Source: Apostichopus japonicus (Eukaryota; Echinodermata; Holothuroidea; Aspidochirotida; Stichopodidae). Taken from it: a stretch of 64,000 nt of DNA. A program made the position numbers and the translations under genes. The notes beneath the pieces were generated by a model. The model searched no databases, was not told where the DNA came from, and worked only from the letters and a program-made list of their open reading frames with translations. Positions 35,301 to 46,303 of the stretch are shown here, piece by piece (within the stretch, counting starts at the first letter, position 1; each line of letters opens with the position of its first letter). Location: the NCBI RefSeq assembly GCF_037975245.1, contig NC_092574.1, forward strand, positions 25,774,713 through 25,838,712, in the 5' to 3' direction.

Positions 35301-37931
35301 GGGTTATTTCAGAAATGAACAAATGCAGTTTGCTTCTATTCTTTTGTTGGTTTTAAAACAACTTTGGAGTAGCACATCTGCACTAGACTGATTTTGAATC
35401 ACCACACACTGAGGGTCAATGACATGCATATATTAAATTAATATGAATTACAAAAATTGATGGGAGGCCTATGATATGCATATCATAGGCCTCCCATCAA
35501 TTTTAGATCAGATCATTTTAGAAAGTAACAGAACTTTTTGTTTACACTTCATTCTTCTTTTCTTCACTCTTAGTTTCTGAGGTTACAAAGAAGCTAAGAG
35601 GACTGAGAAGTCAATATGCCCGAGAGAAAAGCAAGGAGCAGTACCCACATGCCGGGGCAATGGTAGATGGAGAACCTTACAGGAGTAAATGGTCTTACTA
35701 CCCCTATCTGCATTTTTTGGATCAATTTACGATTGTTAAAAAAAGCAGAACCATATCACCTGATGCTGATGCAAGATCATTTGACCAGCAGGTATGGTAC
35801 AAGCTCTCGATGTAAGGTGGCACTTGTTAACGTATGGATTTATAAAAGTTTGAGGAACTGATATTTTGATCATATCAGGGTCTTCTTCAGAGGCTGACTG
35901 ACACGAAATAAACCAAGAACACATCAAAGACACATATGGACAGACAGTTAATTATAAGATTCCCCCTTTAAAAAAAGATAGTAGAAAGAAAACTGAACCA
36001 ATGACAGAACAAATACTAAAGCAAACAAAGTACAAAGTTGATAAGGATGACACCTGAGAGATACTGTAACAGAAATGCATGGAGAGACAAAAACTGTTAG
36101 CATACTGCATATCTATTGTAAGCTGCATTTGTCGGTAAATATGTAGAAGTTAGATGGCCTGACATTTTTATCCTAGCAGGATCTTCTTCAAAGGCTAACT
36201 GAGATGAAACAAACTAACACTCATTAAGAGATGTAGATCCTTGCTAGCATTTGTTATTCCTTGCTGAAAACAAAAGGAAATATTGCAGTCATGATGCAGT
36301 GTGTATGTGGGTGTGTGAGTGTATGTGACGCCTTGGCTTGTAAACACAATGACTCAATATTATAAAGGTGCATGGACTTAAAACTTTGTATTTAGATGCA
36401 CCATATTGAGTTTTAAGGTAGCATACGCCCATTAAAATCCCCATTGACTTACACACTAAATGACAAAAGTAATGCCTTTTCTAAGCCTAGATAGAAGTTT
36501 TCACTTGCTAAGCGCTACCCATCACTGGATAGCTGACAAGTTGGCCTTTCATGGCACCATCAATTTTCCGTACCATGACCGTGAAAATTTTTTGCTACGA
36601 GAGCTGGAACTTTTCATCACTTGTAAACAAACCTCTTTACTCGGCCGTAAACAATCTTCGTCCGCTGCTCCTGAGAGGGCTTAACTGGTCTAAAATTGCC
36701 TCAGTTTTACCCAATTTTTTAACCACATGTGCTTCTGTTCATGCTCTTTAACATCCAAGCCACAAAAAAGCTCATCCTAATTGATAACATAGCAATTCCT
36801 GCTCCTAATTGGCACTTTTCCTGAAGGAGAACATTTGCCGCGGATTGATATAGACGCTAATAGGAGTATGCCACCCTCAGCTGCATTTGTTTTTGGCTGG
36901 GATCAAAGGTCATGCTAGGTCACCAGAGTCCAAACTGTGAAAAACCTTGTGAACACGATAACTCAATATTACAAAGTTAGATGGACTTCAAATTTGAGGT
37001 CAATAGGTGTAAAAGTCTGAAACCCTCTAATCATGGTAACTCCAAAATTCAAGCAACAATTAATCTGGGAATTCTCCAATGCTATGAACATAGTTTGGTC
37101 AAGTTCAGTTCAGTTTGTGAAGGAGCTCTATAAGCTTTCAACAAAACATACAGTCATCCAGGAAATGAAATCTGCTTCAGTCTATTGATTATCTATAATG
37201 CTCTCTCACATTAAGACTCACAGCAGGCCCCCTATCAGTTTTCAGCCTCTGAGCTCAAGGGGTCAACAGGTTATCACAAATGGTGGAAACATTGGCTTTA
37301 GGGGTCAACAAGTTATCTCAAATGGACTCAAAATTGGCCATTGTCTCTATGATTCATACAAAAAGACTTTTGCTATGGCTAAGTTGTGAAAATATTTCAC
37401 AGTGTATGAACAGTGTCATGCAGTTCTCATTCATTGATGAAAATTATTAAAGGGATGGTTGCAAGGTGGCAGAGCTGATTTTATTAATACATGTATGGGT
37501 CTATATTTCACATAGGAAGACTTTTCTTTCTGGATATTGAAACATTTTGGAATAAAAATTCTATACTGTAACATCCTTACCAATGAAGGATATGGCTGAT
37601 GCCTGCAGGGGAGTGTTAGAAATAAGTGCTGGAAATCTCTGATCTTTTCTGGTTGTCACTTAATTCTTGGACAAATTTAACTCACTTGCTCTACATTAGT
37701 CAGATAGTTATTTGCATTTATATGGCAATGAATCACAAAGCCAACTGGCTTTCTGCTTGTCTGTAGGTTTAGGCTGTTAAGGTTCAAATGTTCAGTAGTA
37801 AACTAAGTGGATACAATTGACTGTCAAACAGACCAACTTCTCGTAAAGATAAGCTACTATCATGTATCACAAAGTAAGAAACCATTCAATGATAGGTTGA
37901 TAAATCATGCATTATTTATTAATTTATTTGT

Positions 37932-37978
<47 letters not shown>

Positions 37979-38494
37979 TCTCACCAGTCTTACAGCAGTG
38001 ATAGCAACGAGAACCACTATGAGACATACATCACAGCATCCACTGATGAATTTCATGGATTTCTGGAGGAACTACCACCTCCTCCTCCTACAGGTGCAGA
38101 AAGCAGTTCTGCCAAAAGAGAAACTGAAGATGACCTCGATGGGGTCAGTGAGACTGTCGAAATAGAGGTCGCATGTGAGTCCCCAGAGAGTGACACAAGC
38201 CCCCCTCCTGACAAGAGGAAAAAGCACGATAAACAGGAGACTAACCTCTTAGAGAAGGCTTTAACATTGATAGAGAGGCTTTCAAACGGGAACGCAGATG
38301 AAGAATGGAGTCAAGACGGTGATGTCTTGTTTGGGAAGTACGTCACTCACGAACTGAAACGGATCGAAAATGTTCACACGAAATTGCTTTTGAAGAACAA
38401 GATTCAGAATTTAATTTTTGATGCTCATTGCTCTTCGCGGTCATCTACAAATGCGACAAATGGATACCATATAAGGACACCGAGTCAAACATAA
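32133..38494 (+). CDS. MADF-BESS domain protein (putative DNA-binding co-regulator)
   Basis: Three exons (32133-32304, 35574-35791, 37988-38494) splice in frame (phases 1 and 0) to 298 residues. The MADF domain runs from about residue 14 to 115: EKTFKLIFLFEKAPFLYN, DRNKRSDAIAKLARELE, VTKKLRGLRSQYAREKSKEQ, then SKWSYYPYLHFLDQF. An acidic, Pro-rich linker (EELPPPPPTGAESSS; SPESDTSPPPDKRKKHDKQE) precedes a C-terminal BESS-like motif, FGKYVTHELKRIENVHTKLL followed by KNKIQNLIFDAH. Family knowledge: MADF is a Myb/SANT-related DNA-binding fold and BESS a protein-interaction motif; both act in the nucleus. The start chosen is ATGGCCGG at 32133; an in-frame ATG at 32109 would add eight residues. No closer orthologue name can be given. 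Intron 1 carries a triple transposon nest. Confidence 0.9.
33203..34287. mobile_element. Middle element of the nest: non-autonomous hAT-like transposon
   Basis: Exact 8-bp duplication GTAAAAAG at 33195-33202 and 34288-34295. Termini are CAGTGGCCGCGGAAC and, complemented from the right, CAGGCGCGGCGGAAC. 1085 bp including the inner insertion. The 8-bp duplication and CAG start fit hAT. Confidence 0.85.
33574..33976. mobile_element. Inner element of the nest: 403-bp hAT-like MITE
   Basis: Exact 8-bp duplication CCCTTACT at 33566-33573 and 33977-33984. Left end TAGTGGCGGAGC, right end complement CGGTGGCGGAGC. Shares a GTACGCTCC-CGCCAACC block with the middle element. Confidence 0.85.
35453..35504. 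repeat. 52-bp perfect palindrome without spacer
   Basis: Each 26-base arm is AAAATTGATGGGAGGCCTAT followed by GATATG, and the junction reads ATGCAT. It equals its own reverse complement over all 52 bases and ends 69 bases before MADF exon 2. Confidence 0.95.
35574..35791 (+). CDS. MADF gene exon 2
   Basis: Acceptor CTTCACTCTTAG. Completes the MADF domain (KLRGLRSQYAREKS, YYPYLHFLDQF) and ends DARSFDQQ before GTATGG. Confidence 0.9.
36417..36875 (+). mobile_element. MITE with GGTAGCATAC ends, copy A
   Basis: Starts GGTAGCATACGCCCATTA; the complement of the right end is GGTGGCATACTCCTATTA. It matches copy B at 41274-41714, in inverted orientation, along most of its length. A frame of about 70 codons (SLDRSFHLLSATHHWIADKL) is open in both copies but matches no family known to me. 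Confidence 0.8.
37930..37979 (+). repeat. (TTTA)n microsatellite abutting a splice acceptor
   Basis: About 12 TTTA units ending 8 bases before the exon 3 boundary at 37988. Confidence 0.95.
37988..38494 (+). CDS. MADF gene exon 3 with BESS-like motif
   Basis: 169 codons including TAA. The acceptor TCTCACCAG lies directly after a (TTTA)n microsatellite, which therefore forms the upstream pyrimidine-rich region. The in-frame ATGs upstream (37907) belong to the microsatellite and are not starts. Confidence 0.9.
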   Translation, partial: SYSSDSNENHYETYITASTDEFHGFLEELPPPPPTGAESSSAKRETEDDLDGVSETVEIEVACESPESDTSPPPDKRKKHDKQETNLLEKALTLIERLSNGNADEEWSQDGDVLFGKYVTHELKRIENVHTKLLLKNKIQNLIFDAHCSSRSSTNATNGYHIRTPSQT

Positions 38495-39386
38495 ATGTAG
38501 TGAAATACTGACTGACCTGTCCCCACCCCCCCCCCCCCCCGGGGACTCTGCTTAAACCTTCCGTATGACCTGGTCAGTGATGAATGGGGCCCTTGACAAG
38601 AAAAGATCTTGGTTCGGAAAGATGGTAACCTTTCTTCTGAGGTGACACTGAAAGTGAGAGAAATGACTTTCCCTGAGTACAACTTGTGCTGTACCTGCAC
38701 AGTTCCTAGCAACTGTATGAAAAGATGATCTTCCAGGCCCAACATCTTTTGAGTAGTTTATAATGGTGTTGTTCAAAAGGGAAATGCTAGTAAGTCGATT
38801 TTGATTCCTTGCCAGAGGCAGAAGTAATCGCTGCGATGGTGATGGCCTGTCATTGTGTGTGTGTGTGTGATGCCTCGACCTGTAAACACTATAATTCAAA
38901 AATATATCGCGGATGAACTTCATATTTGGTGTGTGGATGAACCTTATGGAGGTGACCGTCATCTGTCATCCACTCTCAGTAGGTCAGTGCCTGCGCAATG
39001 ATCCAGTTATCCGGAACTCTTTTCTGATATTCTGGTACTTAACTTTACCTCAGTTGCTCTATCAATGTGGTGATGCCATAAATGAACTTACAAGTTAAGG
39101 AATGACTTAGTTTGCTGGCTTTGTTGATTAATGCTTTAGTGTCACAAATTGCTATTATTGGATAACAGTAGTCTTTAACTGAAGATGACTACTGCGATAA
39201 TGGGTTATATTACCTACAACTTCAAACCAAATAGCCAACTGCAATGTGCCAGACTTGTAATGTTTCTTTACTCATTGTGGTACTCTAATATAGTTGTATT
39301 GTACTCACTCTCAACGTCAGGATTTGTACTCTAACTTGGAACACTTTGAAATGTAGAATAGCTATTAGAGTAATTGGAGTACTCGC

Positions 39387-39583
39387 ACAGAGAGCCCTGT
39401 ACTTGTATCCCACCTAGGGAATTCTACATGTACTCATATTGGTGCTGTTGTACTCACATTTCTAGTCTACAATGTGCATGTAGTATACAGAGAGCCCTGT
39501 ACTTGTATCCCACAGGGAATTCTGCATGTACTCATATTGGTGCTGTTGTACTCACATTTCTAGTCTACAGTGCAGGTAGTATA
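39387..39583 (+). repeat. Tandem duplication of a 100-bp unit
   Basis: ACAGAGAGCCCTGTACTTGT recurs exactly 100 bases later, with TACTCATATTGGTGCTGTTG in both units; over 90% identical by eye. Confidence 0.9.
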
Positions 39584-40482
39584 TGGTTCAGTTTTTATTG
39601 TAAGAACGGCTAGCTTCAAACACGGCCTGTCGCAATTTAAATCGCAAAGCTTTCTATAGTTACAGTGTGTAAAACTGTGGTTAGTACCATCTATCCATGT
39701 ATTGGCCCTTATGTCTGCACCTGTCACACCACACCAACTCTACCTATCTCTGCCATGTTCCCCACCCGCCCCCCCCCCCCTTCCATCAAGTTCTTGCCTT
39801 CACGTGTATAGATCGTTTTACTTCTTGGATGAGTATTGTTTCAACAAGGATTGTAAACCTTATTAAGTCAAAACATGTATGATATTTTGAAAAGGAAAAA
39901 TAAATTATTGAACTGTAATATCAAGGATGAGCTCCACTATTTATTGATGTGCTTTCCCATCCTCTCGTGCAAAGGCTTGCTTTCACATGGTCAAGATGTG
40001 ACATCATTCTCACGTGTAATTTATCCCCTCCATCTTGACCGGGTTCTCTGAGAAATTGGAGACACCCCTGTGCAGTTGTGTTGCGTTACATTCGTACTCC
40101 CGAGATAGTCACTTGTAAAGGTTAACAGTATTCGTATCCGAGTATGCAGTCATTCTAGAGGTGAGGGGGGGGGGGGGGGAGGGAACCTATTTTCCAATCA
40201 ATTTTATTTCTATGAAAATATTTAGGGGATCAGACATTTTAGTTTGGTCCCCAGTTTATGCTTCACGTTTATTGTAAAATTTAAACGCCTAGAAACTTAG
40301 TCTGGTCTGCTATACTTTACATTGTTACTAAATCATCCAGAAACACAACAATATCCTCAACAGTTAAGGAATTTCATAAGCTTCTGTTACAGGAACAATA
40401 CGAATCATGTCTAATCGTGACGAGTAGCATGACCACCCCACCCCCATCCCAGCCTCCATTCATATCACCTTTTCCAGCGTCA

Positions 40483-40640
40483 AGACCTATTGTCTCGTAT
40501 GAAGTTAATTAGTAGTCGCAGCTTCCAACACAGAACTCCTCGTTCATGGGACTCACTTCCGGTTGATGTAAGGTCATTGAACGAACAGTTTAAAATAACG
40601 AATGGTAGTGTGCATGCATGTGAAGATTGTTTTAAGTCAG
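40483..40640 (+). pseudogene. Probable LINE reverse-transcriptase C-terminal fragment
   Basis: The frame reads RSFQHRTPRSWDSLPVDVRS, resembling the C-terminal PR-W-SLP region of CR1/L2-type LINE reverse transcriptases. It is short and without flanking domains. Confidence 0.5.
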
Positions 40641-41273
40641 TTTCGTAACATGTAACCCACCTGTACCTGGTAGAGGTCAGTAATGTACCCTGGTTTGAGC
40701 TAACCGTTTTGCCGCTAGTTTGTAGTGCCATAACATTTCATAAGAGGAGGCCCGGGCCCTCCTTCCTGTGTCCGTCATTGATTATTAAAAAGCAGCATTC
40801 TATGCCGATCTGAGGCTTTTGGTTTTTATCTCATTACTTTGTAGCGGTGATTTTTTATATCAAAGCTAGTTTACAACTTTACATCAAAGTTCAATCAGGC
40901 ATGAAATATGAATGGAATATCTTAACTTTTATTCAAGGGGGAGCCCCGACCCCTCTACATGGGAATCGGCTTCAAGGGCCACAATTCTCCTATTAAATCC
41001 TCCATTCGCCCCCGGAACTTCCATAATGGTTCATGCCCCTACCTAAATCAGTCTGGTGAAAACTTGAATTTCTCCTCCCACCTTTTGAAATCATGCGCAC
41101 GCCACCATTTTCGATATTACCAAGTTTCTAAACTTCACTCGATCGTTGATACGTCATTCATGGCACTTTTAGTTTTCCGTAGTATGACAATGTAGCGGCG
41201 CACTCAATTCGTAGTTCCATGATAAACCTTATTGGGGACGCCCTTTCAATACATTGCAGTGAAGGTGGCATAC

Positions 41274-41714
41274 TCCTATTAGCGTCTATATCAATCCGCG
41301 GCAAAAGTGCCAATTAGGAGCAGGAGAACAACTTTTTTGCTATGTTATCAATTAGGATGAGCTTTTTTGTGGCTTGGATGTTAAAGAACATGAATGGAAG
41401 CACATGTGGTTAAAAAATTGGGTAAAATTGAGGCAATTTTAGACCAGTTTAGCCCTCCCAGGAGCAGCGGACGAAGATTGTTTACGGCCGAGTAAAGAGG
41501 TTTGTTTACAAGTGACGAAAAGTTCCGGCTCTCGTAGCAAAAAATTTTCACGGTCATGGTACGGAAAATTGATGGTGCCATGAAAGGCCAACTTGTCAGC
41601 TATCCGGTGATGGGTAGCGCTTAGCAAGTGAAAACTTCTATCTAGACTTAGAGACCACATTACTTTTGTGATTTAGTGTGTAAGTCAATGGGGATTTTAA
41701 TGGGCGTATGCTAC
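41274..41714 (-). mobile_element. MITE with GGTAGCATAC ends, copy B (inverted relative to copy A)
   Basis: Reverse-complement match to 36417-36875 with a few substitutions and a small deletion near the GGAGAACAACTTTT site. The two copies form an inverted pair about 4.4 kb apart. Confidence 0.8.
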
Positions 41715-42984
41715 TTGAAGGTGAATTCTTCTCTCAATTGAAAAGTGCTCGGCAGATTACTGCGGTCGGTCACAAAATGGCTTATCGGTCTCAAAATCGA
41801 TCTAGTGGTACCGCACCACGATTAGAGTATTGTTCATGCGCTCAAAATGTTAACCGTTATCAGAGAAAAGAGGTAAAAGTACCTAAGGTAAAGCTTGTTT
41901 AAGCATGTTATCAGTTACTGTCATAGTTTGTTCCGCTTTTATATGAAAGAGCATAATTTAAAGTACAGATGATGTGAAAATAGGGAGGATCGAAGATGAT
42001 TTAAACCATTTAGAAAATCTTTGGTTAAATATTGATATTACTCTGAGCGAGCAGATGGAAGGGTGGTGGTTCAGTATGCTAAACTTGCTTCTCTTCTAGC
42101 TCAAAATCTAAACAGTCATGATATGGAAGTTTGCAAGTGCCATGACAGGCCAAGATCTCAGCTATCACATGTGGCGGGTAGGATATACCAGTTGACAACT
42201 TCTATCTATGCTTTTGCAGGTCTTGAAAGTGACGAGTTTAGTGTGTAAGTCAATGGAACAATTAATTGTGGTGCGAGACCTACTGTACTGACCTCATTGA
42301 GAGAGAGAGATGATCTGCCCAGATTGCAAATGACATCATCTGCCAAATATGCGGAAATTATACTGACCAAATGTAGCAGTTGACCTTGTGATAAATAGGA
42401 AACGATACTGGTTAAGAATCCCACCCTCAAGACAATTTTCTGCGGAATCCCTAGCCTGCACACAGCGACGCCTAACAACGTAATATTTAAACAATATATC
42501 TGAAATATTACACGTCAATACCGACAACAGTAAAAAAAGTAAGGTTTTGAAACCTTTGTGTATGGCTTCTAGCTGTGCTGGTGTTGTTCGTTTTTCCTTC
42601 CAAACAAAATCAAATCAATTGTTGCATCAGCCTTTGTGGGTGGGTAATTAAATTTTAAATGAAGCCCGTAATTGCATCTTATATAGTGAGGCCAAAAGAG
42701 GGATTATGCAAAAGTACTGAATGAAAATGATTTAGCTGATTTGAAAAACCTTTCTGCATGGGGAAATATTGACCAAGCATAGGTCTATGGCATCTAGCGC
42801 TGTTTACACATGTACGCTACATAATTTGAGTCAGATTTATACTAGGCCAACTTATATAAATATATATTAATATAAAGTGATGATAAGTATGTATACTTTA
42901 TATATGTTTTTTTTTTTTTCAATTATAAAACCTCGTTTCATCACAAAGGCCCTAATCAAATTAACTGCAAAATTCTCCAGACCA

Positions 42985-43937
42985 TTTTCTGGACACCACT
43001 GTGAGTCTGTGACCCTACAAAATGGCTCACTCACAACAGGCTTGTTCAATAAACCCACGCAGTGGAGTAGGAAGGTACTTTTGAGTGGGGGGGCTGAAGA
43101 CTGATGACCGGCCTGGGGGAGGGGTCTAAGGGGAGGGTGTGTCCTCTCCCCTTTGGATTTTTTTTGCATTTCCAGGTGGATTCAGATGCAATTTGGTGCT
43201 ATATAGCACACTTCAACACCCACTCCATTTTGTAAATAATTTTGCATTTTCACCTGGCCTTAGATGCAATTTGGTGCTCCCAATGAGATTTTTTTCTCAT
43301 TTGGAAATGAAAAAGGGGTTTTCTGACTTGCGAAGAGGGGGGCGGAATGATACTTCCGCCCCTCCATATTTTTCACTGGGGGGGGGGCTGGCGCCCCAGC
43401 CCCCGGTTCCTACGCCCTTGAACCCACGAACAAGCACAATTACCTCTTATCAAGCAGTTGTCACCCACGTCATTGTACCATCAGAAGCATCCCGTACAAT
43501 CATGCATTACGTATCCAACGCATGTGTACTTCTCTGAAGAAGATGTTGATACTCGCACCAAGGAACTGTCGCAACACCTAAACAGACAGTATTTTCGAGA
43601 CTGTTGTTGAACCATGGAGCTATAAACAGATAGCTTCATGGTTGAACATGCCTTCAAAAGGGGCCAAAAGCAAACCCCACTCTGAACATTAACGTAAAAA
43701 ACTCATCAAACCAATTCCAAAAGGGTACTATTAGTTATACTGAATTCCACCCTGGTCTCCCTTCACTGGCAAATACCATGAAGAAGAATTTGCACATACT
43801 TCAGAACACCGAACGTCTGAAATCAGTTTTCTCTGAACAACTTGTCGTTTCAGTTACGATACCAAGAAATCTATATACGGACATTTTAGCCTCACCATAC
43901 ACTCCGGTGGGCCCTAGAGATCGGCATCGGTATAGTT
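42985..43937 (+). pseudogene. Penelope-like element reverse-transcriptase remains, interrupted
   Basis: Conceptual pieces are FLDTTVSL, then after a frameshift LQNGSLTTGLFNKPT; beyond the 43060-43420 insertion, NKHNYLLSSSCHPRHCT, SIPYNHALRIQRMC, SEEDVDTRTKELSQHLNRQY and FHPGLPSLANTMKKNLHILQ. These match the C-terminal reverse-transcriptase and linker motifs of Penelope-like retroelements. Several frameshifts and stops show it is dead. Confidence 0.75.
43060..43420. mobile_element. hAT-like MITE inserted in the Penelope-like remains
   Basis: Exact 8-bp duplication AACCCACG at 43052-43059 and 43421-43428. Ends are CAGTGGAGTAGGAA and, complemented, CAAGGGCGTAGGAA. 361 bp. The interior repeats GATGCAATTTGGTGCT twice (43185 and 43264 regions). 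Confidence 0.88.
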
Positions 43938-44473
43938 AACCGATATTACACCGAACTATACCGACATAGCGCTGTATACGACTAAATATTACTAAATAGT
44001 ATGATATGCGAGACACACTTCCATTGTATGTGTACCTTGAGCACATTTATGTTAACAGATCATTTCTTAGTGTAAAAAAAACAGAAGAAGATGGGGTCCG
44101 GGCCCCCGAGCTCACTCCCTGAATCCGCCGACCCTTGATTTATTTTATTATGTCTCTATGACTAATCTCCCCATAAAAAATATAAAAAATGCAAATTACG
44201 ATTGAGCCAAGAACGCAGGTATTATTGATGCCAATGATTTTCAGCTCATTTCATCATCACGTATATATGAGGCTGCTCTTTAGCAATGACTTTTTGACAT
44301 TGCGTTGTGTTCTTTATGCGTATAGAGTTTGCACAACTTGAACTGTACAAACATATTAATTCCCAGGTCATCACACACACACTCACAACGTGAAAGATGT
44401 CACAGGTCAACTATCATGTTTGCATATCTACCTTGACGTGTTTACAGATATAACGCTAGATATTAAGGTATTA

Positions 44474-44621
<148 letters not shown>

Positions 44622-45548
44622 TGTAAAGATACAAATACGCCACAACGTTCTCTAACAGTCTGCTTTAAAAATGTTCTCCGTATATAGCCAAAAATATGGG
44701 TATTTAAATAATTTAAATACAGCAGGAGGTTAATGAACAACAGAATGTGACTTGCGAGAATGCTTCTTCTACCAGTCAACATATATAGTATATGTCATGT
44801 TGGACTCTACATGCTACCATTCAGATCTGTCTTCAATACAACATTCAAAAGTCATCAACATTTGCACTAGAAAAAATTCCAGCAAATGTGTGTATTATTT
44901 CAGACAGTTCTTGGCTTGAAGTGTTATCCGATGTAAAAGTTTATCAGGTGGGGGTAAGGGATTAAGCGCCGCCAAATTTTCTGATCTTTTGAATAAATTC
45001 TATTCTGACGTTAATTTATGCCATTTGTTCACACAGTTATAGTTTGAACATTTCGCGACACACTTTTTCGCACAATTTATGTATATGGGAGTCTCATGTA
45101 TGTATAGTGTATATGTTAGTGCATTGAACTCGATTCTAAGGGGAATCTAAACGTTCTTTCCTATGTCTCTTAAACAGGTAAACCTCGTCAGTCATGCGAC
45201 AATGACCCATTAAAGTGTACTTTTTTTGGCATTGGCATAACCTGACACTAATAAAGGTTTGAAGCATCAAGATTGCCCAGGAGAACACCGTGATGGTTAT
45301 AGTTCGTAGACGTATAGGCCTGTAACACCCAAACCCTTTTTCGTTCTTTATCGTGAACTAATCCATATTTAGTCAAGCTACAATGAAGACGGCCTAATCA
45401 AAACACGCCAGACGGATCCCCATTTCACGAAACCATCACTCGCGCTGAGCGTGCTTTATATCACAGATCCGTGTGCTTTTTGCACATGAAAATATTTGCA
45501 CAGTTGATAATTGTTATTTATATATTGATACTTCTTAGGCTTATCTCA

Positions 45549-45558
<10 letters not shown>

Positions 45559-45640
<82 letters not shown>

Positions 45641-45655
45641 CATATATATATATAC
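45559..45655. repeat. (AT)n microsatellite with TGTG leader
   Basis: TGTGTGTG followed by TATATATA with a few interruptions. Confidence 0.95.
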
Positions 45656-46225
45656 ACATACATACACACTACAACTACAACCTTTCAAGGTTTTTAGCAG
45701 TAGTTTTAACGACCTCCTTTGTTTGAATACAAGTTGCTTACTCATCTGTAGGTTTAGCTTCCTCCCTTCTTACAGAATATGCAATGTCACGTGTGATTCA
45801 ACAAGAACAAACGTCTTTCAAAAAGTTTGCAGCCATGTGACAATGATAACTATGACATATTCGTCAGGCTCTAGTATAAGTTCATCGTAATAAGTTACAT
45901 TGCCACGTGACGACTGCATTCCTCGAAAATGGAAAACATGACATCAAAAACAAAAAGGAGTGTAACAATTTTCGTCAAAATTTTATATTGTGCACGAGAA
46001 CAAAGTGTGAAAACTTGATAACTACCATTAACACTTTGTAAAGGTCTAAAGAGTACTATATATATGTTGCTAGTTAACATAATCTTGACTATGGCGTTAC
46101 GTAAACGATAGTTAAGAAATGGATTTTTCTCATGTAAGAAAATCTAGTTTTGGTACCCGCGACTATATGAAACTGTACAAATAACCAACAACACTATCTC
46201 TCTCTCTTCCCCACCACTCTTCCCC

Positions 46226-46229
<4 letters not shown>

Positions 46230-46301
<72 letters not shown>
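46230..46301. repeat. (AT)n microsatellite
   Basis: About 70 bp of TATATA after a CTCTCTCT-rich leader. Confidence 0.95.

Positions 46302-46303
<2 letters not shown>

Larger units (their letters stand above)
32305..35573. other. MADF intron 1
   Basis: Filled mainly by the nested transposons (32369-34607); the remainder, 34608-35573, contains the 52-bp palindrome and no other recognised feature. Confidence 0.7.
35792..37987. other. MADF intron 2
   Basis: Contains two related GAAGAAGA(C/T)CCTG blocks (minus strand, 35884 and 36185), the MITE at 36417-36875, a short tandem duplication of GGGGTCAACAGGTTATC type (about 37258-37325) and the terminal (TTTA)n. Confidence 0.65.
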
